Positions 51,781-60,757 of a stretch of 64,000 nucleotides of DNA are shown piece after piece. The number at the start of each line of letters is the position of its first letter. Positions within the stretch are counted from its first letter, which is position 1. The DNA is from DASXUC01 sp036004445 (lineage in GTDB: Bacteria > Sysuimicrobiota > Sysuimicrobiia > Sysuimicrobiales > Kaftiobacteriaceae): positions 1 to 64,000 of the forward strand of contig DASYRL010000068.1 of assembly GCA_036004445.1 (NCBI GenBank), in the 5' to 3' direction. A model generated the notes under the pieces. The model was not told the origin of the DNA. It did not search any database and saw nothing but the letters and a program-made list of their open reading frames with translations. A program made the translations under genes and the position numbers.

Positions 51781-52340
51781 CGCCGCCTCCCGGATGGGGC
51801 GAAGTGCAGGATGTCGGTGATCGCGCCGGTGCGATCACGCGGTTTCTTCCAGACGGCCCGCACCGGCATGCCCACACTGATTTCCGCACGGATGGCCTCG
51901 ACCGTCCTCCCCGGCACGCCGCCGAGCAGATGCAGGAACCCGACCCGCGGGCTCGTGCCGTCGATCTCAATCACCGCGGGAATCTGGGGACGCTTCAGCG
52001 GCTTCATGTCCCAGGTGACGTAGCAGATGGAAAACGTGTTGACGGTGCCGGTGTCGCTCAGCTCGACCCACTCGTCCATGGGCTTGAAATCCAGTTCGCA
52101 GAACGCCCGCGGCGGCGTCACGATCCGGCCGCACTGCCGGCAGCGGACGCCGAAGATCCGGCCGTCCTGCAGGCCGTCGAGGAAACGGCCGATGGCCAGT
52201 CCGGCATCCCAGCCATATTCCAACGCCGGCGCCCAGGGCGTCACCGATACCTTGCGCCGAAACTCTTCGTCGCGCAGCCCGCGGCCGCGCAGGAGGCCGC
52301 GGGGCGGCGCATCGATCACGCGCGGTGTGCCACGCGCCAT
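51777..52340 (-). CDS. DUF35 OB-fold/zinc-ribbon protein with degenerate zinc site
   Basis: 187 residues from ATG 52340. Rubredoxin-like ribbon CRQCGRIVTPPRAFCELDF: the fourth Cys is replaced by Asp (CxxD). OB fold (GTVNTFSICYVTWDMKPLKRPQIPAVIEIDG). The N-terminal extension of about 60 residues (SVTPWAPALEYGWDAGLAIGRFLDGL) is longer than usual. It starts 1 base after the thiolase-like stop and pairs with it in the operon. It would hold the CoA substrate for the thiolase-fold partner. Confidence 0.86.
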   Translation of the reverse strand: MARGTPRVIDAPPRGLLRGRGLRDEEFRRKVSVTPWAPALEYGWDAGLAIGRFLDGLQDGRIFGVRCRQCGRIVTPPRAFCELDFKPMDEWVELSDTGTVNTFSICYVTWDMKPLKRPQIPAVIEIDGTSPRVGFLHLLGGVPGRTVEAIRAEISVGMPVRAVWKKPRDRTGAITDILHFAPSGRRR

Positions 52341-52341
52341 C

Positions 52342-53529
52342 TCAGTGCACCCCCAGCACGGCGACGGTGCCGATCTGCATGAGGTCACCCCAGGCCTGGG
52401 CGACGCCACGCTCGGGATTCCCCGCGACCTGCCGCGCCCCCGCTTCACCCCGCAGCTGCCAGAACAACTCGCACAGTTTCATGAGGCCGGCCGCCGCGAT
52501 AGGGTTCCCCACGCCCATCAGGCCGCCGGACGGACACACCGGCAATTCCCCGGTGCGATCGAACCGCCCCGCGGCGAGATCTTCCGGTGCTTTGCCCTTA
52601 TCCGCCAGCTGCAGGCCCTCGAGGTGGTGCAGTTCTTTGTAGGCGAATGGATCGTAGGGCTCGGCGAGGTGGATCTGCTTGCGGGGCTCGGTGACGCCCG
52701 CCATCTCGTAGGCCATGCGTGCGGCCACTTCGACGTAGCGGGGATACGAGAGATCGCGGTTGCCCCAGTACGACGTGTCCAGGGCCCACCCGACGCCCTG
52801 GACCCACACCGGGTGGTCGGTGAGGCGCCGCGCCACCGTCTCCGAGGCGAGGACGATCGCGGCGGCCCCGTCGGAGATCGGGCTGACCATCAGCCGGTGC
52901 ACTGGCCAGGCGACCACGTCCGATGCCAGCACGTCGGCCACGGTCAAGTTCGCCGCGACCTGCGCGGCCGGGTGGTCCAGTGCGTTGCGCTTGTTCTTGA
53001 CCGACACCAGCGCGATGTCTTCGTTGCGGATGCCATAGGTCTGCATGTAGCGCTGCTGTTCCAGCGAGAAGATCCACAGCAGATTCGGCCCCAGCGGGCG
53101 TTCAATCGTATGATCGAAGATGGTGAGAAACGCCCCTTGCGGATGGGGCTGGCAGCTGCTCATCTTCTCTTCGGCGACAACCAGCACGAGGTCGAACAGG
53201 CCTGAGGCCACCATCGTCCATCCGCTGATGATGCTGAAGACGCCCGAGCCGCCCCCCACGTAGGCCCGCAGGTACGGCTTCCGCGCGCCGCCGGCTCCAT
53301 CGAGCAGCCATTCGCCTTTCATGTGCACGCCGTCAAATGCGTCCGGCGCCGTGGCCATCGTGACGGCTCCGATGTCGGCTAATCGCACCCCGGCCGACTC
53401 GAGGGCCTGGTGGGCAGCGTAGTACGACAGCTCGCGGCCGGTCTCCAGCGCCCGGCGCACGAACATGCTCATCCCCGCGCCGACGACCGCGACGCGCCGC
53501 CTAATCTTGCCTGTCATCTTCCGTTCCAC
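52342..53529 (-). CDS. Thiolase-fold protein, no obvious nucleophilic Cys (Ltp2/SCPx-like)
   Basis: 395 residues of the thiolase superfamily. RRVAVVGAGMSMFVRR, SDGAAAIVLASETVARR and a C-terminal loop CPSGGLMGVGNPIAAAGLMKLCELFWQLRG. The usual catalytic Cys near residue 90 lies where this protein reads YVGGGSGVF, and the GHP His is replaced by Asn (GNP). Such proteins often act as retro-aldolases with DUF35 partners. ATG 53529 starts it; ATG 53517 is another start. A heptamer array lies in the gap before it. Confidence 0.85.
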   Translation of the reverse strand: MERKMTGKIRRRVAVVGAGMSMFVRRALETGRELSYYAAHQALESAGVRLADIGAVTMATAPDAFDGVHMKGEWLLDGAGGARKPYLRAYVGGGSGVFSIISGWTMVASGLFDLVLVVAEEKMSSCQPHPQGAFLTIFDHTIERPLGPNLLWIFSLEQQRYMQTYGIRNEDIALVSVKNKRNALDHPAAQVAANLTVADVLASDVVAWPVHRLMVSPISDGAAAIVLASETVARRLTDHPVWVQGVGWALDTSYWGNRDLSYPRYVEVAARMAYEMAGVTEPRKQIHLAEPYDPFAYKELHHLEGLQLADKGKAPEDLAAGRFDRTGELPVCPSGGLMGVGNPIAAAGLMKLCELFWQLRGEAGARQVAGNPERGVAQAWGDLMQIGTVAVLGVH

Positions 53530-53532
53530 GTT

Positions 53533-53557
53533 TCACGAGTCACGAGTCACGAGTCAG
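53533..53557. repeat. Single-arm heptamer array (ACGAGTC)
   Basis: Three ACGAGTC units filling the 24-base gap between the two thiolase-like genes. The same unit is at 22821-22879 and 59812-59892. Confidence 0.85.
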
Positions 53558-54666
53558 TGATCTCCAAGCACGAGCGCCCCACCGGTCTGCGTTGGAATGC
53601 CGCGCCAGGAGATGACCAATCCCGTGGTGGCGTCGGGCACCTGGTTTCGCCCGGCCTCGCCACGGATCTGGCGCACCGCTTCCGCGGTCCGGTACAAGGC
53701 GCTGGCGTCATAGCAGTATCCCATCCCCAGGCTGCCGCCGGATGGGTTCACGACCACGCGGGACGCTCCGCCGCCGGGGGCAAGCCGGGCGGCGTCGATG
53801 TGCTGCCACTGCTTGTACGCATAGGTGTCGTCGACTTCGGCGAACGCGATCTCGCGGGCCGGATCGGACAAGTCTGCCATGCGGTAGGCCATATCGGCGG
53901 CGAGCGCGGCGTAGGCCGCCGCCCCCCAGTCGCGCATCGCCAGGGGGGAACTCTCGGAGATCCAGCCGATGCCTCGGATCCAGACCGGGCGGGGCGCGGC
54001 CGCGGCGGCGTCTTCGCCCGCCAGCACCAACACCACGGCGCCGTCGGCATACGGGCTGACCTCGAGCTCTCGCAGAGGGTCGCTGATGGGCGCGGACGCC
54101 ATCACGTCCGCGGGCGTGAGCACGGCGCCGTACGCGGCGATCGGGTTGTGCAGCGCCCGGCGCCGGTTCTCCACGACCACGTCGGCGACCGCCGCTTCGG
54201 AGCGGCCCGAGTCGTGCAGATACCGGCGCATGTCCATCGCCGCGACGTAGTGCGGGTTGAGGCGCAGCGGGCGTTCATAGACGGGGTCCAGGCCCATCTC
54301 CAGAACCTGGTCGTGGCGGAGGATGTTGCTGGTCTTCGCGTGCGCCTCGACGGCGACCACGGCGGCGATGCCTGACCGGATGAGCATCAACGCCGTGGCA
54401 ACGCCCGCGAGCCCGTCGCCGGCGATCGTCTGGACGGGCCGCAGGACGGCGCCGAGCTGGTCGGGGACGTACTCATCGGTGATGCTGGTGCCTTCGTGGA
54501 AGTCCTCGCAGACGCTGACGAAACTGTCGACGTCGCGGTGGCTGACTCCGGCGTCCGCGTAGGCGCGCGAGGCTGCGGCGAACGTCATCTCCCGGTAGGA
54601 CTGGTCGGGTGAGAGCGTACGAAGGGGGGTCGTGCCGACGCCCACTATGGCGACACGGTCGCTCAT
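53554..54666 (-). CDS. Thiolase-fold protein, no obvious nucleophilic Cys
   Basis: 370 residues from ATG 54666. MSDRVAIVGVGTTPLRT opening, DVDSFVSVCEDF, TIAGDGLAGVATALMLIRSG where the nucleophile Cys of thiolases is expected, and NPSGGSLGMGYCYDASALYRTAEAVRQIRGEAG in place of the GHP loop: both Cys and His of the standard sites appear lost, with Tyr residues in the loop. It resembles the Ltp2-type aldolases. First gene of the minus-strand operon, divergent from the acyl-CoA dehydrogenase across 62 bases. Confidence 0.84.
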   Translation of the reverse strand: MSDRVAIVGVGTTPLRTLSPDQSYREMTFAAASRAYADAGVSHRDVDSFVSVCEDFHEGTSITDEYVPDQLGAVLRPVQTIAGDGLAGVATALMLIRSGIAAVVAVEAHAKTSNILRHDQVLEMGLDPVYERPLRLNPHYVAAMDMRRYLHDSGRSEAAVADVVVENRRRALHNPIAAYGAVLTPADVMASAPISDPLRELEVSPYADGAVVLVLAGEDAAAAAPRPVWIRGIGWISESSPLAMRDWGAAAYAALAADMAYRMADLSDPAREIAFAEVDDTYAYKQWQHIDAARLAPGGGASRVVVNPSGGSLGMGYCYDASALYRTAEAVRQIRGEAGRNQVPDATTGLVISWRGIPTQTGGALVLGDH

Positions 54667-54728
54667 GCCGGGGGATGGTATTCGGTGCAGGGCAGGACAG
54701 GCCTTCAGGCGGTGGAAATGCACCAACG

Positions 54729-55877
54729 ATGGATTTCCAGCTGACCGCCGAGCACCGCCTGGTGCAGGCGACGGTCCGCGAGTTCGCCGCCACTGAGATT
54801 CTTCCTCGCGCCGCCGAGCTCGACCGGACCGCCGTCTATCCGGTAGAGATTATCGCCAAGGCCGCCGCCCTCGGGCTGATGGGGATGACCATGCCCGAGG
54901 AGTACGGCGGGTCTGGGATGGATCTCGTGGCCTACGTGATTGCGCAGGAGGAACTGGCGCGGGCATCGGCCGGCGTGCAGACGATTGTTACGGTCAACAA
55001 CTCCCTCGTGTGCGATCCCATCTATCGGTTTGGATCCGCGGAGCAGAAGCGCGCGTACCTGCCCGCGCTGTGCGCGGGGGAGTCGCTGGGCTGCTACTGC
55101 CTCACCGAGCCGTCGGCGGGCTCCGATGCGATGTCGCTGCAGACCACCGCGCGGCGGGACGGGGACGCGTGGGTGCTCAACGGCGCGAAGATCTTCGTGA
55201 CCAATGGGGCCGAAGCCGACATCTGCATCGTCTACGCCAGGACCGGGCCGGATCCCGGAGCCCGCGGCATCTCCGCATTCATCGTAGAGAAAGCCCTGCC
55301 CGGCGTGTCCGTGGGAAAGATTGAGAAGAAGCTGGGGATCAAATGTTCCTCGACCACCGAGATCGCGTTCGAGGACTGCCGGGTGCCCGAGTCCGCCCTG
55401 CTTGGAGAACCGGGCATGGGCGGCCGTATCGCCCTGGGTACCCTCGATGTCGGCCGCATCGGCATCGCGGCGCAGGCGCTGGGGATTGCGCGCGCGGCGC
55501 TGGAGGAGTCGCTGACGTACGCGGCCGGGCGCCGGCAGTTCGGCCGGCCGATCGCGGAGTTTCAGGCGATCCAGTGGATGCTGGCCGACATGGCGACGCG
55601 TCTGGACGCCGCGAGGCTGCTGGTCTACCGGGCCGCGCATCTCCGCCAGTCCGGGGCCCGCTGTACCAAAGAGGCGTCCATGGCCAAGTTGTTCGCGTCT
55701 GAGACCGCGATGTGGGCGGCGCACAAAGCGGTTCAGATCCACGGCGGCTATGGGTATACGCAGGACTATTCCGTGGAGCGCTACTTCCGCGACGCGAAGA
55801 TCACCGAAATCTATGAGGGGACCTCTGAGATACAGCGTCTCGTGATTGCGAGGAATGTGCTAGAAGCAACTTCGTGA
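54729..55877 (+). CDS. Acyl-CoA dehydrogenase
   Basis: 382 residues of the flavoprotein family. MDFQLTAEHRLVQATVREFA, GCYCLTEPSAGSDAMSLQTTA, FVTNGAEADICIVYART and YGYTQDYSVERYFRDAKITEIYEGTSEIQRLVIARNVL; the base Glu is in IYEGTSEIQ, the position used in short- and medium-chain enzymes. It oxidises acyl-CoA to 2-enoyl-CoA and passes electrons to the ETF encoded just downstream. The frame is open to 54609, but ATG 54729 begins the family. Confidence 0.94.
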   Translation: MDFQLTAEHRLVQATVREFAATEILPRAAELDRTAVYPVEIIAKAAALGLMGMTMPEEYGGSGMDLVAYVIAQEELARASAGVQTIVTVNNSLVCDPIYRFGSAEQKRAYLPALCAGESLGCYCLTEPSAGSDAMSLQTTARRDGDAWVLNGAKIFVTNGAEADICIVYARTGPDPGARGISAFIVEKALPGVSVGKIEKKLGIKCSSTTEIAFEDCRVPESALLGEPGMGGRIALGTLDVGRIGIAAQALGIARAALEESLTYAAGRRQFGRPIAEFQAIQWMLADMATRLDAARLLVYRAAHLRQSGARCTKEASMAKLFASETAMWAAHKAVQIHGGYGYTQDYSVERYFRDAKITEIYEGTSEIQRLVIARNVLEATS

Positions 55878-55958
55878 ACCGTGAATCGTGAATGGTGAAT
55901 CGAAGTTCATACCCGGCTTCGGAAGTGCCGATTCACGACTCACGATTCACGATTCACA
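55873..55958. repeat. Inverted heptamer array (GTGAATC)
   Basis: Left arm: GTGAACC GTGAATC GTGAATG GTGAATC (about 55874-55901). Right arm: GATTCAC GACTCAC GATTCAC GATTCAC (about 55930-55957). Loop 28 bases, including GAAG..CTTC. Four units per arm. It sits between the acyl-CoA dehydrogenase and etfB. Confidence 0.95.
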
Positions 55959-55982
55959 CGACATAGACCGAGGAGCCGTCCA

Positions 55983-56774
55983 TTGAACGTGGTCGTCTGC
56001 ATCAAGCAGGTCCCTGACACTGAAGCGCCGATCCGCATCCGCGCGGACGGGCAGGGCATCGACGAGGCGGGGCTCAATCTCGTGATGAACTACTACGACG
56101 AGCACGCGACCGAGGCCGGACTGCGGCTCCGCGAGCAGTTCGGCGGGACCGTGACGCTGGTCGCGGTCGGCCCAGAGCGATCGAAGGAGGCCCTGCGGAC
56201 GGGCCTGGCGATGGGCGCCGACGAGGCCGTACTGGTCTCCGATCCCGCGCTTGACGGCGCCGACCATCTCTCGATCGCCCGCGTGCTGGCCGCCGTGATC
56301 GCGCCACTGCCGCATGACGTCGTCATCTGCGGCAAACTGAGCACCGACGACAACGCCGCCGTCGTCGGCCCGGCGCTGGCGGAGTTTCTCGATTTGCCCC
56401 AAGCCACGGCGATCGCGGTGTTGCAGATGGACGCCGACGGGACCGTGGCCACCGTCCACCGCGAAGTCGAAGGAGGCATCGAGGTCCTCGACGTGCCCCT
56501 GCCGGCTGTCCTGACCGTCGAGCGCAGCCTCAACGAGCCGCGATACCCGTCGCTGCCGGGGATCATGAAGGCGAAGCGCAAGGAGATCGGCGTGCGCACG
56601 CTGCAGGACCTCGGGCTGGACGCGGGCAGCGTTGGTGCGGCCGCCGCCCGGACGGGTCTGGTGCGGCTGGATCCGCCGCCAAAGCGCCAGGCCGGGCGGT
56701 CGGTGGACGGAGACGCCGCCGAAGCCGTCGCCGCCATCGTGGGTTTTCTCAAGAATGAGGCAAAGGTGCTGTAA
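55983..56774 (+). CDS. etfB: Electron transfer flavoprotein beta subunit
   Basis: 263 residues. MNVVVCIKQVPDTEAPIRI and the AMP-binding region DEAVLVSDPALDGADHLSIARVLAA and LSTDDNAAVVGPALAEFLDLPQATA are typical, with VPLPAVLTVERSLNEPRYPSLPGIMKAKRKEI. ETF collects electrons from acyl-CoA dehydrogenases for the quinone pool. TTG 55983 is the start, with GAGGAG upstream. It shares its stop codon base with etfA. Confidence 0.95.
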   Translation: MNVVVCIKQVPDTEAPIRIRADGQGIDEAGLNLVMNYYDEHATEAGLRLREQFGGTVTLVAVGPERSKEALRTGLAMGADEAVLVSDPALDGADHLSIARVLAAVIAPLPHDVVICGKLSTDDNAAVVGPALAEFLDLPQATAIAVLQMDADGTVATVHREVEGGIEVLDVPLPAVLTVERSLNEPRYPSLPGIMKAKRKEIGVRTLQDLGLDAGSVGAAAARTGLVRLDPPPKRQAGRSVDGDAAEAVAAIVGFLKNEAKVL

Positions 56775-57766
56775 TGACCGCCGACGTCTGGGTGCTGATC
56801 GAACACCAGGCAGGCATCCCCAAGAAAATCAGCCTGGAACTCCTCGCACTCGCGCGCGGGCTCGCGCAGGCGCTGAACGGGCAGGTGATTGCGTTTCTGC
56901 CGGGCGCGCAGGTTGCCGGCATCGCGTCCGCGTTGGGACACCACGGTGCGGACGTCGTCCTGATCGCAGAACATCCGGCGCTGGCAGCGTACACGACCGA
57001 GGGGTACACGGCCGTGCTGGCCGACGCGCTCCGTGAAGCCGGGTCGCCGGTCGTGTTGATGGGGTCAACCGCGCAGGGGCGGGATCTGGGCCCGAGGCTG
57101 GCCGCCCGGCTCAGCGCCGGTATCGTGACCGACTGCGCCAGCGTGGCCGTCGCCGATGGAGCCCTGACCGTCACGCGTCCGGTGTACACCCGAAAAGCGA
57201 TCGGAACCGTGGCGTTTGCGGGTGACGGCACGAAGATCGCCGTCGTCCTCCCGGGCATGTACACGGTGCCGGAAGAGGATGCCGGGCATGCGGCGGAAGT
57301 GCGCCCGGTCGAGGTGACCGCAGACCTTGCTCGGATTCGCACGACAGTGAGAGAGACCAAGACGATCGAGCGCGAGACGATTCCCTTGACCGAGGCCGAC
57401 GTCATCGTCTCCGGCGGCCGGGGGCTCCGGGGCCCGGAGAACTTTGCGATGCTGGACGCGCTGGCGCGGGAGCTCGATGCCGCGGTGGGCTCGTCCCGCC
57501 CGCCGGTCGATTCGGGGTGGGTGCCGCACGACTATGAGATCGGGCAGACGGGGAAGACCGTCAGCCCGGTCGTGTACGTGGCCTGCGGCATCTCCGGCGC
57601 CCCCCAGCACCTCGCCGGGATGTCGGGGTCTCGCTATATCGTCGCCATTAACAAAGATCCCAACGCCCCACTGATGCAGGTGGCCGATCTCGGAGTGGTG
57701 GGCGATCTGTTCGAGATCGTGCCCAAGCTCACCGAGGCCATTAAGAAGGAAAGGACCAAGCGCTGA
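56774..57766 (+). CDS. etfA: Electron transfer flavoprotein alpha subunit
   Basis: 330 residues. N-terminal domain ISLELLALARGLAQALNGQVIAFL and the FAD domain DVIVSGGRGLRGPENFAMLDALA, SRPPVDSGWVPHDYEIGQTGKTVSPVVYVACGISGAPQHLAGM and IVAINKDPNAPLMQVADLGVVGDL. It forms the ETF heterodimer with EtfB. Translated from ATG 56774 overlapping etfB. The mutase gene begins 2 bases after its stop. Confidence 0.95.
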   Translation: MTADVWVLIEHQAGIPKKISLELLALARGLAQALNGQVIAFLPGAQVAGIASALGHHGADVVLIAEHPALAAYTTEGYTAVLADALREAGSPVVLMGSTAQGRDLGPRLAARLSAGIVTDCASVAVADGALTVTRPVYTRKAIGTVAFAGDGTKIAVVLPGMYTVPEEDAGHAAEVRPVEVTADLARIRTTVRETKTIERETIPLTEADVIVSGGRGLRGPENFAMLDALARELDAAVGSSRPPVDSGWVPHDYEIGQTGKTVSPVVYVACGISGAPQHLAGMSGSRYIVAINKDPNAPLMQVADLGVVGDLFEIVPKLTEAIKKERTKR

Positions 57767-57768
57767 CC

Positions 57769-59370
<1,602 letters not shown>

Positions 59371-59386
59371 CGACCGGATCCCGTAG

Positions 59387-59392
59387 TATAGT
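59387..59392 (+). promoter_or_regulatory. Possible -10 placing the B12-subunit start at the transcript end
   Basis: TATAGT, then GGCGT and ATG 59399, a 6-base spacing with no ribosome binding site. No good -35 at 17 bases. The small subunit may thus have its own leaderless transcript besides the operon message. Confidence 0.4.
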
Positions 59393-59398
59393 TGGCGT

Positions 59399-59812
59399 AT
59401 GAGTTCTCCGCGCATTCGCATTGTGGTCGCCAAGCCGGGCCTCGACGGCCACGACCGCGGCGCGAAGGTCGTCGCGCGCGCCCTTCGCGACGCCGGGTTC
59501 GAGGTCATCTACACCGGGCTGCATCAAACCCCCGAAATGATCGTCAACGCCGCCATCCAGGAAGACGCCGACGCGATCGGGCTGTCGATTCTCTCCGGAG
59601 CGCACATGACGCTCTTTCCGCGCGTGATGGAGCTGCTCCGCGAGCGCGGGGCAGACGATATCGTCGTGTTCGGCGGCGGCATCATTCCCGAGGAAGACAT
59701 CGCCGCGCTGAAGGCCAGCGGGATCAGCGAGATCTTTACGCCCGGAGCGTCGCTGGAAACGATCGTCGGGTGGGTGCGCGAGCACGTCCGCCCGCGCGGC
59801 GTCGCGGCTTAG
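59399..59812 (+). CDS. Cobalamin-binding subunit of acyl-CoA mutase
   Basis: 137 residues, MCM/ICM B12 domain. The base-off ligand motif is D16-x-H18-x-x-G21 in KPGLDGHDRGAK, followed by LSGAHMTLFPRVMELL and VVFGGGIIPEEDIAALKASG, IFTPG. It binds adenosylcobalamin and forms the mutase with the large subunit. Separate small subunits are found in archaea, IcmB and HcmB. It has no chaperone (MeaB/ArgK) gene next to it in this window. Confidence 0.94.
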   Translation: MSSPRIRIVVAKPGLDGHDRGAKVVARALRDAGFEVIYTGLHQTPEMIVNAAIQEDADAIGLSILSGAHMTLFPRVMELLRERGADDIVVFGGGIIPEEDIAALKASGISEIFTPGASLETIVGWVREHVRPRGVAA

Positions 59813-59892
59813 TGACTCGTGACTGGTGACTTCGTGACTACCCCCACGGGCGGACTGATTTGCGAGTCACGAGTCACGAGTCACTAGTCACC
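59812..59892. repeat. Inverted heptamer array (GTGACTC)
   Basis: Left arm: GTGACTC GTGACTG GTGACTTC GTGACTA (59812-59840). Right arm: GAGTCAC GAGTCAC GAGTCAC TAGTCAC (about 59863-59890). Loop about 22 bases. Four units in each arm. Between the mutase subunit and trmI. Confidence 0.95.
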
Positions 59893-59896
59893 ACAG

Positions 59897-60685
59897 ATGC
59901 GAACGGGTCCTCTTCAAGAGGGAGAACCCGTCTTATTAGTCGATCGCAAGGATCGCCGCTACCTGATCACCCTGCGATCCGGCGCGACGTCGGACCTGCG
60001 CGGCGGCAAGCTCGTCCACGACGCGCTCCTCGGTACCGAGGAAGGCCGCGTCGTGGCCACGTCGCTCGGAGAGCAAGTCCTGCTGCTCCGTCCCACCCTC
60101 GCCGAGTACATTCTGGAGATGCCTCGGGGCGCGCAGGTCATCTATCCAAAGGACCTCAGCGTCATCCTGCTCGCGGCCGATATCTTTCCAGGGGCGCACG
60201 TCTTGGAGGCGGGCACGGGATCGGGGGCGCTAACGATGACGCTCCTGCGGGCGGTGGGGATGGCCGGCCGCGTCTACAGTTACGAGATCCGCCCGGAGTT
60301 CGCGCGGGTCGCGTCGGCCAATGTCGCCCGCTATCTCGGACCGGTCGACCAGCTCGTGATGCGCGACCAGGACGTGTATGCGGGCATTCCGGATCGGCCG
60401 CTGGACCGGATCCTGCTCGACGTCCCAGAGCCGTGGCGGGCCGTGGACGAGTCCGCCGCCGCGCTGCGGCCGGGCGGCATTCTCCTGACGTATCTACCGA
60501 CCGTCCCGCAGGTGGCGCAGGTCGTCGAGACGATCCGGCGCTCCGGGGCGTTCGCGATGATCGAGACGACCGAAACGCTGCTCCGCCCGTGGAATATCGA
60601 GGGCGCCAGCGTCCGTCCGGCGCACCGCATGGTCGCGCACACCGCGTTTCTCACGACGGCCAGGCGAGTGAATCGTGAATCGTGA
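59897..60685 (+). CDS. trmI: tRNA (adenine-58-N1)-methyltransferase
   Basis: 262 residues. N-terminal beta domain (EGEPVLLVDRKDRRYLITL, GKLVHDALLG) and the Rossmann domain PKDLSVILLAADIFPGAHVLEAGTGSGALTMTLLRAVG with VYSYEIRPEFARVASAN and DRILLDVPEPWRAVDESAAALRPGG. TrmI makes m1A58 in the T-loop; it is found in thermophiles, Actinobacteria and some deep lineages. The last residues (ARRVNRES) are encoded by a heptamer array. No SD is seen before ATG 59897. Confidence 0.92.
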   Translation: MRTGPLQEGEPVLLVDRKDRRYLITLRSGATSDLRGGKLVHDALLGTEEGRVVATSLGEQVLLLRPTLAEYILEMPRGAQVIYPKDLSVILLAADIFPGAHVLEAGTGSGALTMTLLRAVGMAGRVYSYEIRPEFARVASANVARYLGPVDQLVMRDQDVYAGIPDRPLDRILLDVPEPWRAVDESAAALRPGGILLTYLPTVPQVAQVVETIRRSGAFAMIETTETLLRPWNIEGASVRPAHRMVAHTAFLTTARRVNRES

Positions 60686-60747
60686 ATCGACGGCGCCGGT
60701 CCCGCAGTTCCGAGTCCGATTCACCATTCACGATTCACTATTCACGA
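60666..60747. repeat. Inverted heptamer array (GTGAATC)
   Basis: Left arm: three GTGAATC units (60668-60688), forming the 3' end of trmI. Loop about 30 bases. Right arm: GATTCAC CATTCAC GATTCAC TATTCAC (60718-60745). It is the only copy between convergent genes. Same unit as 55873-55958. Confidence 0.92.
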
Positions 60748-60757
60748 AACATGAGCG

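Noticed and set aside
52027..53205. 392-codon open frame on the plus strand across the thiolase and DUF35 genes
   Set aside because: It is antisense to two well-supported genes, has no family features and reflects GC-rich third positions.
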